In this document: positions 45,561 to 57,800 of the stretch, piece by piece | Layout: every line of letters begins with the position of its first letter | Position numbering within the stretch: the stretch's first letter is position 1 | Origin: Strigamia acuminata | Taxonomy: Eukaryota > Arthropoda > Chilopoda > Geophilomorpha > Linotaeniidae | Direction of reading: 5' to 3' | NCBI GenBank assembly: GCA_949358305.1 | Contig: OX442322.1 | Coordinates: 3,038,001 to 3,102,000, forward strand | DNA length: 64,000 nt | The notes under the pieces: model-generated | The model's input: the letters and a program-made list of their open reading frames with translations, nothing else | The model's database searches: none | Told to the model about the DNA's origin: nothing | Made by a program: the position numbers and the translations under genes

Positions 45561-46008
45561 TCCATGCCCTTGACACTTGAGGAGCCAGAGTCAAAACAAT
45601 TTGCTTGTTTTTCGTCCAACAACCCAATTTCAATAATATAATGTGCCTTACCAATCGCAGACTTCTCCTGTAGAAATATGGACTTTGGTGTTGGATTTGC
45701 CACTCGTATTACGCCTTTGCCGTTTTCAAACTTCGTTAATGTTTTGCAACAGATAATTCCAAACCTATCGATTACATTACCTAAAGGTTCCAAAAACATT
45801 TCTGTTGTTAAAGCTGTACTTAGATTAACTGGAACTACACATTCGTGCATTGGTGGAATTGCTATGCTTCTTGTCACTCTTGCTACGTAATTCTGATCCA
45901 CGTACGTCTTATTCATAGGGAAAACTGCTTCTACTCCGCTATTTCGGTCCACAAAGATTTTTTGTAAGTCATAATCGACGACACACCTCGCAAATGTCAT
46001 GAATGGAT
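45512..46008 (-). pseudogene. pol: Element E pol segment between protease and RT
   Basis: It continues the protease frame from 63198 across element F: FMTFARCVVDYDLQKIF, then a linker of about 150 residues with no known motif. A 62-nt imperfect tandem duplication (DEKQA.CFD..SS, at 45597 and 45535) shifts the frame at its downstream end. Confidence 0.75.
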
Positions 46009-46594
46009 TGTGACCGTCAGGCCACCTGGGGTGACCTACGTCACTGCCACACACCGCCATACGGCCCCAAGATCACCCCCTGATTGGGCAAGGTGATCTA
46101 GCTCGGGGGAAGGAGGGAGCTGAGTGGTGTGGGGAGGAGTAGCAGAGAGAGAGAGTGCGGGCACCGACCAGGACGGTCGTGTGTTGACAGAGTTCCAGGG
46201 TGTTGTAGTTGACAAGGGAACAAGACGTGTCCCGGCTGAGAGGACTCTGCACTCCTTCCCATTCACCACAGCGATGCTCAGTATCTGGGTTTACCACCCA
46301 ATACAGCCTCCATGAGTGGTCACTGCGGGCTGTAGGTAAGTACAGCATGAATGTAACGTTGAACCGACCACGTCATCCATTGGGCTCGCGCCCAGTGTGT
46401 GACGGGTCGGTTGCCGGTGCGGCGTGCCTTCGTGGCACCCCTGCAACGGGTAACGGGATTCCCCATACCCCTAAACAACACAATAAAGGCCAACCAACCA
46501 ATATTGTGGGATTCCCCGTTATTTACGTGAAGTATGCGTCCTTACCCAGCGTTATCAGTCCCTTGACTACGCTGGCGAGACCATAGCAGTCACA
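46009..46594 (+). repeat. 5' LTR of element F (586 bp)
   Basis: It runs TGTGACCGTC to GCAGTCACA. It has an AATAAA near 46483 and a short GAGA-type run near 46146. Confidence 0.95.
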
Positions 46595-46596
46595 AT

Positions 46597-46621
46597 TGAG
46601 GACCCTGTCCGAGATTTGAAC
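46597..46621 (+). other. PBS of element F, diverged tRNA-Pro type
   Basis: TGAGGACCCTGTCCGAGATT followed by TGAAC matches the complement of the tRNA-Pro acceptor and T-arm with a few changes and one extra base. The element B PBS is a shorter relative. Confidence 0.6.
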
Positions 46622-49512
46622 TTGGAAAATTTTTTTTTGCGTTTCCGCCATTTTGTTTTGCTTTGTGTGCCAAATTTTGGTTGCATTTTGTTCTACTTCA
46701 TGCCCCAGTTTTTGTTGCTCTTTGCTTTGCTCCTTGGTGGGGGCTCAATTGTATTGTTTTTCTGTTGTTTTATTTTGGAATGTGAGTTAATTGCTTTCTT
46801 TCAGGGGCTGAGGAATTTGAAAGGTGTTGATGTCAGTCACTTTGAGTCGCGTGAGAGGCTTAGACGTGGGGGGCTGAATGCTTTTTCATTTGAAGGTTTC
46901 TTTGATTGTATTTTTCTCAGTGCTGGTATGGTTGGGGGCTCTGGAATTTATTTTCAGACGCACTGCAACCAACCAAAACATTTTGGTATTCATTTCTCTG
47001 GGTGGCTGGGGGGATTTGCTCTCCACCTTAGGCGGTCATAGCAACGCATGCCATTATGTCCATTCTTTTGTGTTTTTCTCCCCTCGCACTGACTTGACCT
47101 CACAGTGTCTTTGTCTTTGTTTTCACTTGCACTGTGTGTTTATTTTTAGAGTCGGGGTGAGAAACACTTGTTATTCTTCTGTCACACTCTTCTCTGAATT
47201 TGGGCTGGGTATTGTTCAGGTTTTTGAGGAGTGTTGTGTAATTTTATATTATTTTATGGCGTTTTTTCTTTTTGCTGGCCTGGCTAGAATTTGATTGATT
47301 TGTTCTTTTTTTTCTGTTACAATTAAGGCCCACTTTATGATAACAATAGCCAACCAGCACATTAGCCTAAAGCCATTCCATTTTTTATTGTTTTGAAGTC
47401 TATTTTTCTTGTGTGTTTGGTTGACTTGAGTTTGACCTTGGTGTTTCCTTTAATCATCTTGGGATAATAATGGCCAACCAATACATGAGTTTTATACCAT
47501 TTTTATATGATTTTATGATTTATTTCTTGGTGTGCAATTGGAGGAGAAACCATTTGTAAGTGCTCAGAATTTGTGGTCTGAGGCGTTGGAGATGTACAGC
47601 TTCATCGTTTTAGGGACATATTGAAAGTGTGATGTGTAGGGGTTAGGCTCGAATGAGCCGGCATCGTGTTACCCATGACATTCCTGAGGTTACGCAGACG
47701 TAATGAGTGTCTTAGAGGGTCGGCACCACACCGGACAGATGGTAGATTAAGTTCTTTTATTTCTTTTCCTAGGTTTGCAGATTTGGTGCTTTTTCCGAGT
47801 GTGTTTTTTGGCGGGAAACGTGAATGTGGTGTTGTTGTAGTGGGCAGGCATGCTGCTGGGTGCAGTATATCCCGGTTCAGCCCTAAGCCTTGCCCGGACG
47901 ACGATAAACTAATGCGGTAAATTTAGGGGAGCTCTGTTCATTACTGGCCAGAGGTACATTCCTGGTTGCAGCGGTTTGAGTAATCTTTTGAATCACAGAC
48001 ACGCGTACTTAAGGAGAACGCACGGAGACTGGGTTTCCAACCCTGTCCCGAGCACTGGTGGACACGGCTTGGTGTGATTTTGGCTATGTGTTTTATATGC
48101 GCATTTACGACACATTGTACCAATTCCACTGCCTTGCCGTGGAAATTGGGTCTCGGATAGCGGGGGGGCGGCCTTTGCAAGAGACTGCTCAGGTGACGAG
48201 CCCGAAGGTGCTTTGCTTTCAAACCGCACGTGGAATGCTTGCAAGCACGGATTGGGTGGCTAACAGCCTTGAAAAAGGACTGTGAATCCAGCTCAACACC
48301 TTTTTAATCTTTGTTTTCAATGTGCTGTGTGTGGATCCCTTTTCCCACTTTTGTGAAACATACCACATTTTTCTTGAACCCTTCTTTTATCCTATTTCTA
48401 CTCTAATTTCATATCCAGGGTTGGTGAGGAGTGAGGCTCCCGGGGATTGGACCTAACTTTCCCTGGCGCTGGACCGTGTTCAGTTGCAATACCTCCGATC
48501 TGACTCAGGCTTGGTTCGCCAATTTCTCTTCATTCTTAGTCTGAGGTGACTGAGCCGATATTTTTGCCTCATCAAGATTATCGCGATCTTGATGGTGTTT
48601 CGTTTGTGATTTTGGTGCTGGAGCTAGCTATGCCAAAGGAAGCCTGAAACACGTGTTTTAGCGTTTTCAGCAGGGGTTAAAACTGGTGGTAGACATATAC
48701 ACCAGCGCAAAGGAAAACGTACGCCTTAGCATCGAAGCTGTGGGGCGCGATGAGAAAATGCCACGAAAAATCGATATACGCAGTTTTTTCTACTTGGTTC
48801 TGGCGTGAATAATTTTGAACACGAAGGGAAAGACAAACCGTGGGATTGTGTTTGTTGGTTTGGGAGTGTCAGAGAACTTCCAGTCGCCCATTTCTATCGG
48901 ATAAATGCCGGAATGGTGTTCGCCGTTTTCTATCTTTTGGGGCGTGGATAAGTACCAGAAAGGTGTTCGCTAATTTTTTATTTTGGGGCGTGGATTAGAA
49001 AATACCAAAATATAACCGCTAATTTTATTTTTTTTGGGGTGCAGAGAAGAGCCAAAAATTAATGCTTTTGCCAGTTTCTACATTTATTTATATTTATGAC
49101 AGGTTGCTGTGCAGAACAGGAGGCGAGATGCCCCTGCAGTGTGATAGTTTATGGATAGGGATCGTGTTCTCAGAACGGTGACCCCTGTCTTGGCTATTAC
49201 TGTGGAATTTCTACGAAGAGACAAACAGGGATATGGTTTGGGAGAAACAGGATGACTTTTATGGCACCCTTTTGTTCCCCGAGTCATGACCTTTTGTCTT
49301 AGAAGTCTAAAAATACTCTAGGCGGACCTGGGATTGCCCAAGGCCCACCAGGAAAAGTCATTAACTGGTCACTACCCTTGGAAGGTGGAGCTGACAGCAT
49401 TTGTAAAGTCTAAAGTTGACCTAGTTGTAGGCGACGATGACTGGCTGCAGCTGACCACCTGACATTGAATTGGGTTGCGGAGTGGAAGTGGACGAGAGTT
49501 CTCTCCTCACTC
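46622..49512 (+). other. Long 5' leader of element F
   Basis: 2.9 kb of T- and G-rich sequence before gag. Open frames such as 46616-47041 are hydrophobic only because of poly-T composition. No gene is supported. Confidence 0.6.
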
Positions 49513-51112
49513 ATGGTTAAGACACGGTCTCAATCACGCTCTCCAAAACGTCGATCTAGATCTTTGACTAAGAAGGCAATGGATCCTGATTTGAATCCGG
49601 ATTTGGCCGAGAAGTTGGCCGACTTGCTCGGGATTGATGCGGGTGACTTCGGGTCACAGCACGATCTCGAGGAAGCGATAAAGGAGCTCCTCGCGAAGCA
49701 ACAGCAGGCGTTAGACGACGCCGTTGCCGCGCGTAGGGAAGCTCAACACTCTGACCATTTGGCATCAGAGACTCGCCAAGCGTTTCTCGACGCCGAACGG
49801 CAGAACGAAGTACTGAGAGATACACGCTCGAAGGAGCTACTAACTCACACGAGTGAGTTAAAGGCGCTCGAAGCAAAGTATTACAGAATAAAATGCAAAT
49901 TTACTAGTGGGAGAGGCGCTAGCGTGCTCGATTCTGGGACAGACTCGGACATTAGTTCGGTGGCTTCCGTCTCAGATGAAATAAACTCGATTGCGCCAAG
50001 CGACTCCCTACCTGTCAACCCACGGTTGATGCAGGCGATGCCCGTGCAAAAGGTGAGGAGGTGGACCACTCCACCTCTCGCCGCGGACGTCTTACTCTGT
50101 AATGCATCTCGGGGTTGAGGTACCTGCGGATAAGGTTATAAGACAGTCCAACATCCCCACATCTAAAGGTCTACCAGATGTGGAGCAACTAACCAAACAC
50201 GTCGCGCAGATACGCATGGACCCATTCTCGGGCGATCGCAGGGCGGCAAGGACGTTTCTCATCCAACTGAGATCGAATCTGTCCTTCGCCGAGCTGCAGC
50301 TTGATTATGTGGCTAGGCGTTTCTTGGCGGGGTTTTTTGCAGGTGACGCCCTATCTTGGTGGCAATCGACGATGCCCGTGAAAACGTGGGACGAGTTCGA
50401 AATTGCCTTTCAGACCCGGTTTGCGCCATCCGACAGCCAGCTACTCGCGAAAGTAGTAACCATCAGGCAGGCGAAGGACGTAACGGCTCTGCAGATTTGG
50501 ACCGACCTGGACGCGTTATTTAACCAGATGCAGGTGCCGATAGCAGATGAGTATAAGATTAACTATGCATTGGCAGCTATGACACCGGAGACGTGCACGA
50601 TGGCAGCGAACACTCTAGCATGGGATCACTCCTGGCTAGGGCTGAAACGCTCCTGTGTACGCTTCGCACCAGCGGCTCTGGCAATGGAAAGGTTCCGTGA
50701 CCCGACCAGTGTAATCATACCGCATTGGCATTCACCACCGGCCCAGACGTTGCCGAAGTTTGCGAACTTGAAGAGCGGGGATAGAACGCGGAGTTGGTTA
50801 AAACCTCCAACGGGTAAACCTGTGGCGACTCCTAGTGGAAAACCTACGGAGACCCCAAAGACGGCCGCGACCCGACCCGCGTCTAACCTACTGAAGGATC
50901 ATGCGATCGCTCCCACCGGTGCAGGTTGCTGGCATTGTGGCAGACCGCACTTTGAGCTTCAGTGCAAGATTAAACACAAACTCGCCGGTAAGGCTGCTGA
51001 ACGCGTGGCCCAACTGACTGAGGAACTAGCGAAAGCTGTGTTCTTCACGAAGAGTATAACCGAAAAAAAGACTGAGTCGGAAAACGAGCTGGAGCAGGCT
51101 CCGGAGGATTAA
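49513..51112 (+). pseudogene. gag: Element F Gag, frameshifted
   Basis: The first part starts at ATG 49513 (MVKTRSQSRSPKRR) and has a coiled-coil-like stretch (AKQQQALDDAVAARREAQ). It stops at 50118. The second part, in another frame from about 50102, contains the capsid-like signature GDALSWWQSTMPVKTWDEFE. A CCHC-like knuckle near 50929 reads CWHCGRPHFELQC, CX2CX3HX4C, one residue short of the usual spacing. The short overlap with a frame change points to a small indel near 50100. Confidence 0.82.
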
Positions 51113-51168
51113 TTTCATCCGAAGTCTGCGATCAAGTCGCTTCCTTCTTAGCACCCAGTGGGACTGAT

Positions 51169-51703
51169 TTGGATGATGATATCTTTGCAGACTTCTCACC
51201 TTCAGAACCACACCCCTTCTCGGGACTTCCCGAGGTAGAGGTATTTGACGTAGTACACGTTGCTGTCAGGGATTGGAATTGTCCTCTTCCCTACATCAAT
51301 GTTTGCTTGAACGGCCATGAGACAAAAGCTTTGGTTGATTGCGGTGCAACTGGTCCTTATATCAGTAGTGCTATGGCGAACAGGTTTAGTCTCATGCACC
51401 TGATTGAACCCTGTAAGAATCCTATTAGGGTTATGACTGGTGACAGAGTAACGAGTCCAATTGGGATACTCGAGTTACTCCTGTACTGGAGGACTGGGAG
51501 TCAAAGGATCGGTTTCCCGGTGTTATCCTCGAGTTCGTGTTTCATCAAGGGAACAACATCGTGATTAGATTGCCCCGGAATGATTGGTTTCATCTTGATA
51601 ATCCGGAGGAGACATTTCCTTTTGACCCCCAACCGTATAGAGTAGACTTAGCGGTCCCGGTGGTGGATCAGTGGGAGCTCGCCGAATCCGGTCGGGACGA
51701 TAG
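51169..51703 (+). pseudogene. pol: Element F protease, altered active site
   Basis: The aspartic protease motif reads ALVDCGATGPYIS: Cys replaces the usual Thr or Ser of D(T/S)G (codon TGC near 51342). A frame change near 51540 moves the reading to the frame ending GRDDS, where element G is inserted. Both changes suggest loss of function. Confidence 0.8.
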
Positions 51704-52560
51704 TGTGGCAAGGTCTTTTTCGTGAATCGGCGGAATTTAATGTGAACCAATGTGTAATCAAACAAGACTTCATCTTAAGATGTAATTCGTTTATTAAATC
51801 AATGTTAAGATAAAAGTAAAGAAAAATGAATATTTAATTCGCCTATTTATAAGGCTGGCTCACGCCAAATAATTACTAACAATCTGCACAAGTGATAATT
51901 GCAAATACAGGGCAATTATCACGCTAAGCTAAATTTAATACGCATAGCTAACAATTCAATCATTCTAACAACAATAAAAAGACAAGAAAGTAAAATGGTG
52001 GCAAATGGAATGGACTACTCACAATTTTCTTGGTCTAGTTGCACAAAACACAAACACACACAAGTCTTTTCAAAAGTTCAGTGTTCCTACTGGACTGGAA
52101 CATTGCTGGCTTTTCAGTTGTGGCTTCTTGGCTGGTTTTAGAAGAAAGTCCTGGTTTTTAGGCATATATCTGCTGAGTCCAACCCATGCTTAGTGGTCCT
52201 GGTGTAGCACACTCTTGGCTGTTAGGCTTCACCAAAACTGGAAACAAAACTGGAGCTGTGGTCTAGTTGAAGTTCTGAAGGCAACTGTGCTTTCACTGTC
52301 CTTTTCACAGGTGTGGGAATGTGAGTTCCCACCCGCTGCTAATCTGGGCAGTGTCACCAACAGTGCTAATTCACATGTACAACTGAGAGCAAGTGATGTA
52401 CTTGACTCCTCCCTCACTGTAATCTTCTAATTGCCCTGTTTCTCAGAATCAATGACTCATAACAGGTGTTTGAGTGCCCAAGATGGAGTCACACTATTAA
52501 GTTGCACCTTTGATGTGCATTGCAGTGCTGCACTGGGGCTGCCATATTTTGCTTGTGACA
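51704..52560 (-). repeat. 3' LTR of element G (857 bp)
   Basis: The + strand ends are TGTGGCAAGG and GCTTGTGACA. On the minus strand the PPT TCAGGGGAGA (52561-52570) precedes it. Confidence 0.92.
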
Positions 52561-53975
52561 TCTCCCCTGACGAAAACAACTCCAAGTCCTACGAGTGTTT
52601 GAGTCACAACTCTTTCCAGTCCTCTGGAATGCCTTCACTGCAACACATCAAACCACACAAAATGCAATTCATACAAAAACATAACATGCTCAAACCAAAC
52701 AACAAACAAAAACAACAAAAAAAACTGCACGTAAACCAATAAATACAATAACAACATCACCATTTGCCAACCTTCAACACGACAATTCATCAAAACGTGT
52801 AATAAAACAACTTTCACAAAAACGTCGTATTACATCAACGACTGGTAATACACAAAATTCTGTGATTATAATTTTCGTCATAATACTGAACAACAAAAGT
52901 CTTTCCAATAAAATGATCCACCACCAATTACTTGGAAAATTCACAATAAGTCCAAAAAAAATATTCCGAAATATTATCGGTAAAATTCCAAAACAATGTA
53001 TTTGTCAAAACACCAAAATTGCAAAAAGAAGAGAAAAGATTCAAGAAAGATGAGAAAACAAAAATGCACACAAAAAAAAATACCCCAATACACTAAAATA
53101 TTAAGTGTTTGTAAAGAATATACAAAAAGGGTCATCAAGACTGCATAACTCTCCCCCTTTTTAATCCCCTCGTTAATCCCCCTATTGTCTTGACTCTTGG
53201 AATGCAAGGTCCTTTATGGCCTCTAAAATAGAGTCAAACTTATCCGGCATAATTCAACATTTGGGACCATAAGCCAGTATAACCAAAATTATCTTAATAA
53301 CAACAGTATAATTCCAAACACACCACTGAATTCCAAAAGTCAAAACCAAAAAAAAATTTATTTCTAAAGTCTGACAAAATTCTTTAATCCTAAAAAAAAA
53401 TTTAAACTACTTCAAACTAATCTGTCAAAGCATTCAAACTCTCTTTCAAAATAATCCCTTAAAATATTTAAACCAAAAATATTTAAACCAAGTTAACTAA
53501 TCCTTCAAAATGTTTAAAACAAGTTAAACTAATCCTGTAAAACATTCAAAAAGGAAACTTCTATTGTATACTGTAATCTCCTGAGTTATGCATTCCTTAC
53601 TAATCCCTTGAAGCATGTTCCAATTTCCTTCTAACACTCTGAACAATAGAGCCCAATTAGGGGTAACCAAAAACAAACAAAGGAATTCCACACCTGGCAA
53701 TTCCACAAAAAGTTTCTTTGTCTCAACTAGACAATACATTTACCCCCAAAATTTAGAAATGGAAAAAAATGGAAAAGAAAATGCACAAATCTTGCCAAAT
53801 CCACACTAAATTCGGATCCACTCTGACTGCTTTTATACTACTAACAAAATTTCCCATCCAGTCCCCTTAATTTTAAGACTAGAAAAAAATTTTCCCAAAA
53901 TTTTCAACAAAGATTCAAGTTTTTCAAAATTTTAACCCTAAATTTTTTTTAAACTATACAGTCAGATTCCTTATT
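52561..53975 (-). other. Interior of element G, non-coding
   Basis: A- and C-rich on the + strand with no gag or pol match. Short open frames look like composition artefacts. Nothing else is recognised. Confidence 0.7.
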
Positions 53976-53987
53976 GTCACGGCACCA
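53976..53987 (-). other. PBS of element G, tRNA-His
   Basis: The + strand GTCACGGCACCA equals the 3' end of metazoan tRNA-His with CCA, 12 nt, as I recall it. It lies one base from the 5' LTR. Confidence 0.75.
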
Positions 53988-53988
53988 T

Positions 53989-54845
53989 TGTGGCAAGGTC
54001 TTTTTCGTGAATCGGCGGAATTTAATGTGAACCAATGTGTAATCAAACAAGACTTCATCTTAAGATGTAATTCGTTTATTAAATCAATGTTAAGATAAAA
54101 GTAAAGAAAAATGAATATTTAATTCGCCTATTTATAAGGCTGGCTCACGCCAAATAATTACTAACAATCTGCACAAGTGATAATTGCAAATACAGGGCAA
54201 TTATCACGCTAAGCTAAATTTAATACGCATAGCTAACAATTCAATCATTCTAACAACAATAAAAAGACAAGAAAGTAAAATGGTGGCAAATGGAATGGAC
54301 TACTCACAATTTTCTTGGTCTAGTTGCACAAAACACAAACACACACAAGTCTTTTCAAAAGTTCAGTGTTCCTACTGGACTGGAACATTGCTGGCTTTTC
54401 AGTTGTGGCTTCTTGGCTGGTTTTAGAAGAAAGTCCTGGTTTTTAGGCATATATCTGCTGAGTCCAACCCATGCTTAGTGGTCCTGGTGTAGCACACTCT
54501 TGGCTGTTAGGCTTCACCAAAACTGGAAACAAAACTGGAGCTGTGGTCTAGTTGAAGTTCTGAAGGCAACTGTGCTTTCACTGTCCTTTTCACAGGTGTG
54601 GGAATGTGAGTTCCCACCCGCTGCTAATCTGGGCAGTGTCACCAACAGTGCTAATTCACATGTACAACTGAGAGCAAGTGATGTACTTGACTCCTCCCTC
54701 ACTGTAATCTTCTAATTGCCCTGTTTCCCAGAATCAATGACTCATAACAGGTGTTTGAGTGCCCAAGATGGAGTCACACTATTAAGTTGCACCTTTGATG
54801 TGCATTGCAGTGCTGCACTGGGGCTGCCATATTTTGCTTGTGACA
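53989..54845 (-). repeat. 5' LTR of element G (857 bp)
   Basis: Same length as 51704-52560 and nearly the same sequence. It is followed by ATAG and then the continued pol of F. Confidence 0.92.
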
Positions 54846-55396
54846 ATAGCGAACCTGCTGGACCTACGCTTGCAGAACGATTAATGTCAAAATGTGAACT
54901 GAATGATTCGCAGAAGGTGAGGTTGTCGTATTTAATTGACGAATACAGCCGTACCTTTAGCGATAAAGCTGGTTGTCATCCGGATGCGGAACATAGGATC
55001 CCCACCGGGGACAACCCACCTTTTAAATGCAGAGATCGGCCAATGAACCCCGCTGAAGCTGAAATTTTTTGCCAATTGGTGGAAGAATCACTTAGCAAAG
55101 GTGAGGTTGAGAAATGCAAAAGCAGCTACAAGAATCCGCCGGTCATCGTGAAGAAGAAGTGTGGTAACTATTGTCTTTGTATCGATTTCCGACAGCTGAA
55201 CAAGGTCACTGAGAAAGACGTCTATCAAATGCCGTCGATCTCTATGATTTTGGCGTGTCTGGGGGGGAGTACTTATTTTACGACTCTAGACTTGACCAAG
55301 GACTATTATCAAATAAAGTTGAAGCCCGGAGACAAGTGCAAAACGGCTTTTGCCACCCCTGAGGGCACGTTTCAATTTACTAGGATGAACAGTTGA
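54846..55396 (+). pseudogene. pol: Element F RT, N-terminal part
   Basis: It continues pol after G (EPAGPTLAERLMSK). RT motifs are CLCIDFRQLNKVTEKD, TTLDLTKDYYQIK and FATPEGTFQFTRM. The frame then meets a stop at 55394. The following DNA resumes at HLADVLSRLEKVNL, so the segment with the YxDD active site is deleted at about 55390. RT activity is lost. Confidence 0.88.
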
Positions 55397-56945
55397 TACA
55401 CTTGGCGGATGTGCTGAGCAGATTGGAGAAGGTGAATCTAACTGCTAGCCCATCAAAATCGTTTGTTTGCCCTGCTGACTGGGATTTCCTTGGTTTTACC
55501 ATGACGCCTATAGGATACAGTCCAAACGGAAGCAAGGTGCAAGCGATCGTGGAGTATCCGCCGCCGAAGAACGTAAAGCAGTTGCAACGTTTTATCGGTA
55601 TGGTTGCATTCTACGCGCCATTACTGAAAGATCTGAACATTACTTCGAAACCTTTCTTCCTGCTCCTCAAAAAGGATATAGCATGGAGTTGGTCGACGGA
55701 GTGCCAGGATGCTTTCACGACTCTGAAGGATCAGCTGGCTAATGGGATTGTGCTGCCTCTACCAGATTTTGCCCGTCCGTTCATCATTCACACCGATGCC
55801 AGTGCAGGCGGTCTCGGTGCAGTCCTCATGCAAGCTGATGACGAAGAGAAGGTGAGACCTGTCGCCTACGCTAGCCGCACTCTCCAGGATGCAGAGGCTA
55901 ACTACAGCGCTTCAGAGCTCGAATGCCTAGGAGTGGTTTGGGCTGTTAATAAGTTCAAACCATACGTGGAGTATTCAAAGTTCGTAGTCGAAACGGACCA
56001 TATGGCTCTTAAATAGCTTATGTCATGCGAGAATCCGTCCGGTCGTTTGGCTCGATGGGCTATGAAACTTCAGCAGGAGGATTTTGTTATTAGATACCGA
56101 AAAGGTGTAGACAACAAGGTGGCTGATGCGCTCTCACGAGTGAGCCTGGACGACTTAACGACATCAGAGGCCCTACCCAGAGAAGCAGACGCACCTTTGC
56201 TGTCACACTCACTCTTGGCCGCTGGGGCAGATGATCTAACTATGTCTCTCAATGAGATTAAGGCGGGTCAGTTGTCCGACGCCGATTGTGCAATCCTAAT
56301 TAAGTGGTTAGAGTCGGAGAAAGGAGACGAGACGTCCCTATCCCAACTCTCTCCGCTCATGCTACAGTACAAGACTGACTTTATGTTAGCTTCAAACGGA
56401 GTGTTGTATATAAACGCCCCGTTGAAGACAGATATGTTCTTGAAAAACACGGAATATGGCTCCGGACTAAAAATCGTGGTGCCTGTTTCGTTACATGACC
56501 GCTGTCTCAAGGTTGTGCACGATCACCTGTTGTCTGGACATGGCGGTGTCAATGTTACGACTGAGAGATTACGTCGGAGTTTTTTCTGGCCCGGGTTTAG
56601 ACGCAGTGTGCGGGAATACATCGCAAGGTGTCACCGTTGCCAGCGCTGCAAACCTGTGCAGAGGAAACCAACCGGACTCCTGATGCCAGTTTCACCAATG
56701 ATAGGCCGATTCGAAAGACTCGGAGTCGACTTCATGGGCCCGAAACCAATGACGAGAGACCGGAACAGGTATATTCTGTTAATTGTAGACTATGCCACTG
56801 GATGGGTTGAGGCTACGGCGATGCGGACGGCGAAAATTTCGAGCGTCGTGCCCGTGTTGTTGCGTTTCTTTCATAATCATGGATGCCCTCGATTCATCGT
56901 AAGTGATAACGGAAAACAATTTATTTCAGAAGTATATACAATGAG
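55397..56945 (+). pseudogene. pol: Element F RT end, RNase H, integrase start
   Basis: It reads RT thumb (FVCPADWDFLGFTM), RNase H (FIIHTDASAGGLGAVL, ELECLGVVWAV, then TDHMALK), a TAG at 56014, the rest of RNase H (NKVADALSRV), the integrase zinc finger (HDHLLSGHGGV, CHRCQRCK) and core Asp residues (GVDFMGPKP, VSDNGKQF). The frame is lost near 56940. Confidence 0.88.
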
Positions 56946-57800
56946 TTGTGCAGGGAGGCAGGTGTCACTCCGTTAAGGACTTCACCGTATCACCCGCAGA
57001 CTAATTACACCAAACGAGTCAATCGGAACATTAAAATTATGCTTCAGATTTTCACGTCCGAACATGACCAGTGGGACCGATGCATCAATAGCATTAATTT
57101 CGCCTTGCCCACGGCCCCATCGGCAACAACAGGGTTATCACCGGCAATGCTAACGTATCTCCGTGAATTGCGTCCGTTTTGGGATAGTCGCGGTGTGGCT
57201 CTGGATGCACCCTTCGATCCCGAGCAGCCGTACGACACGGTGAGAATGTTGGTCTCTAGGATGGATGTGTTGTTGAGGGCAGCGCTAAAAAATAAGTCGC
57301 TGGCTAAGCAAAAACAGAAGTCTTATTATGATCAGCATCGTAGCGACGATAAATTCGAGGTGGATGATTTAGTATTACTTCGAACTCACCCACTGTCGGT
57401 TAAAGCGCTCCGTTATGCTGCGTCGTTGGAGGATCGATTCGAAGGCCCGTACGTTGTTACAAAGGTCATCAGTCCTTTGGTGTACACGGTGGCGACGCCG
57501 TTTACACTGAAATGTAAAGGTCCGGTTAATATAGTGAACTTGAGGCGGTATATACCACCCGAGTCCACACCCACCTGGCCAGTAGCTGAGGATGCGGCGG
57601 AAACGGTTCCACCTGTTGAGGTCATCGAACCTGCAACGGAGGATCCACCACCAACTCCTGTAGCTCCGCCCACCGACGTAACAGAGGTTAGGCGTAAAAC
57701 GAAGCGTGTACGGAAGAAACCGATAAGGATTTTTCCACGACGCCCGGTTTTAGGCAAACGACTACAAAACAAGCCGTTGAGGTTCCGTGACGGCCATTAA
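56946..57800 (+). pseudogene. pol: Element F integrase C-terminal part
   Basis: It continues in another frame from CREAGVTPLRTSPYHPQTN. The position of the third catalytic residue reads TKRVNRNIK, with Lys (AAA, 57012-57014) where A, B and C have Glu. The C-terminal domain follows (DDLVLLRTHP, EDRFEGPYVV, VNIVNLRRYIPP) and a basic end. Confidence 0.85.

Larger units (their letters stand above)
51704..54845 (-). mobile_element. Element G: non-coding LTR element inside F pol
   Basis: Two 857-bp LTRs with one difference seen (C/T at 52446 and 54731 or so) flank 1.43 kb without coding capacity. The TSD is ATAG (51700-51703 and 54846-54849). The PPT and PBS positions place it on the minus strand. 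It resembles a TRIM- or LARD-like non-autonomous element and is young. Confidence 0.92.

Noticed and set aside
46616-47041. Hydrophobic open frame after the 5' LTR of F, possible membrane protein
   Set aside because: It lies in T-rich leader sequence; the hydrophobicity follows from Phe and Leu codons in poly-T. No start context and no domain.
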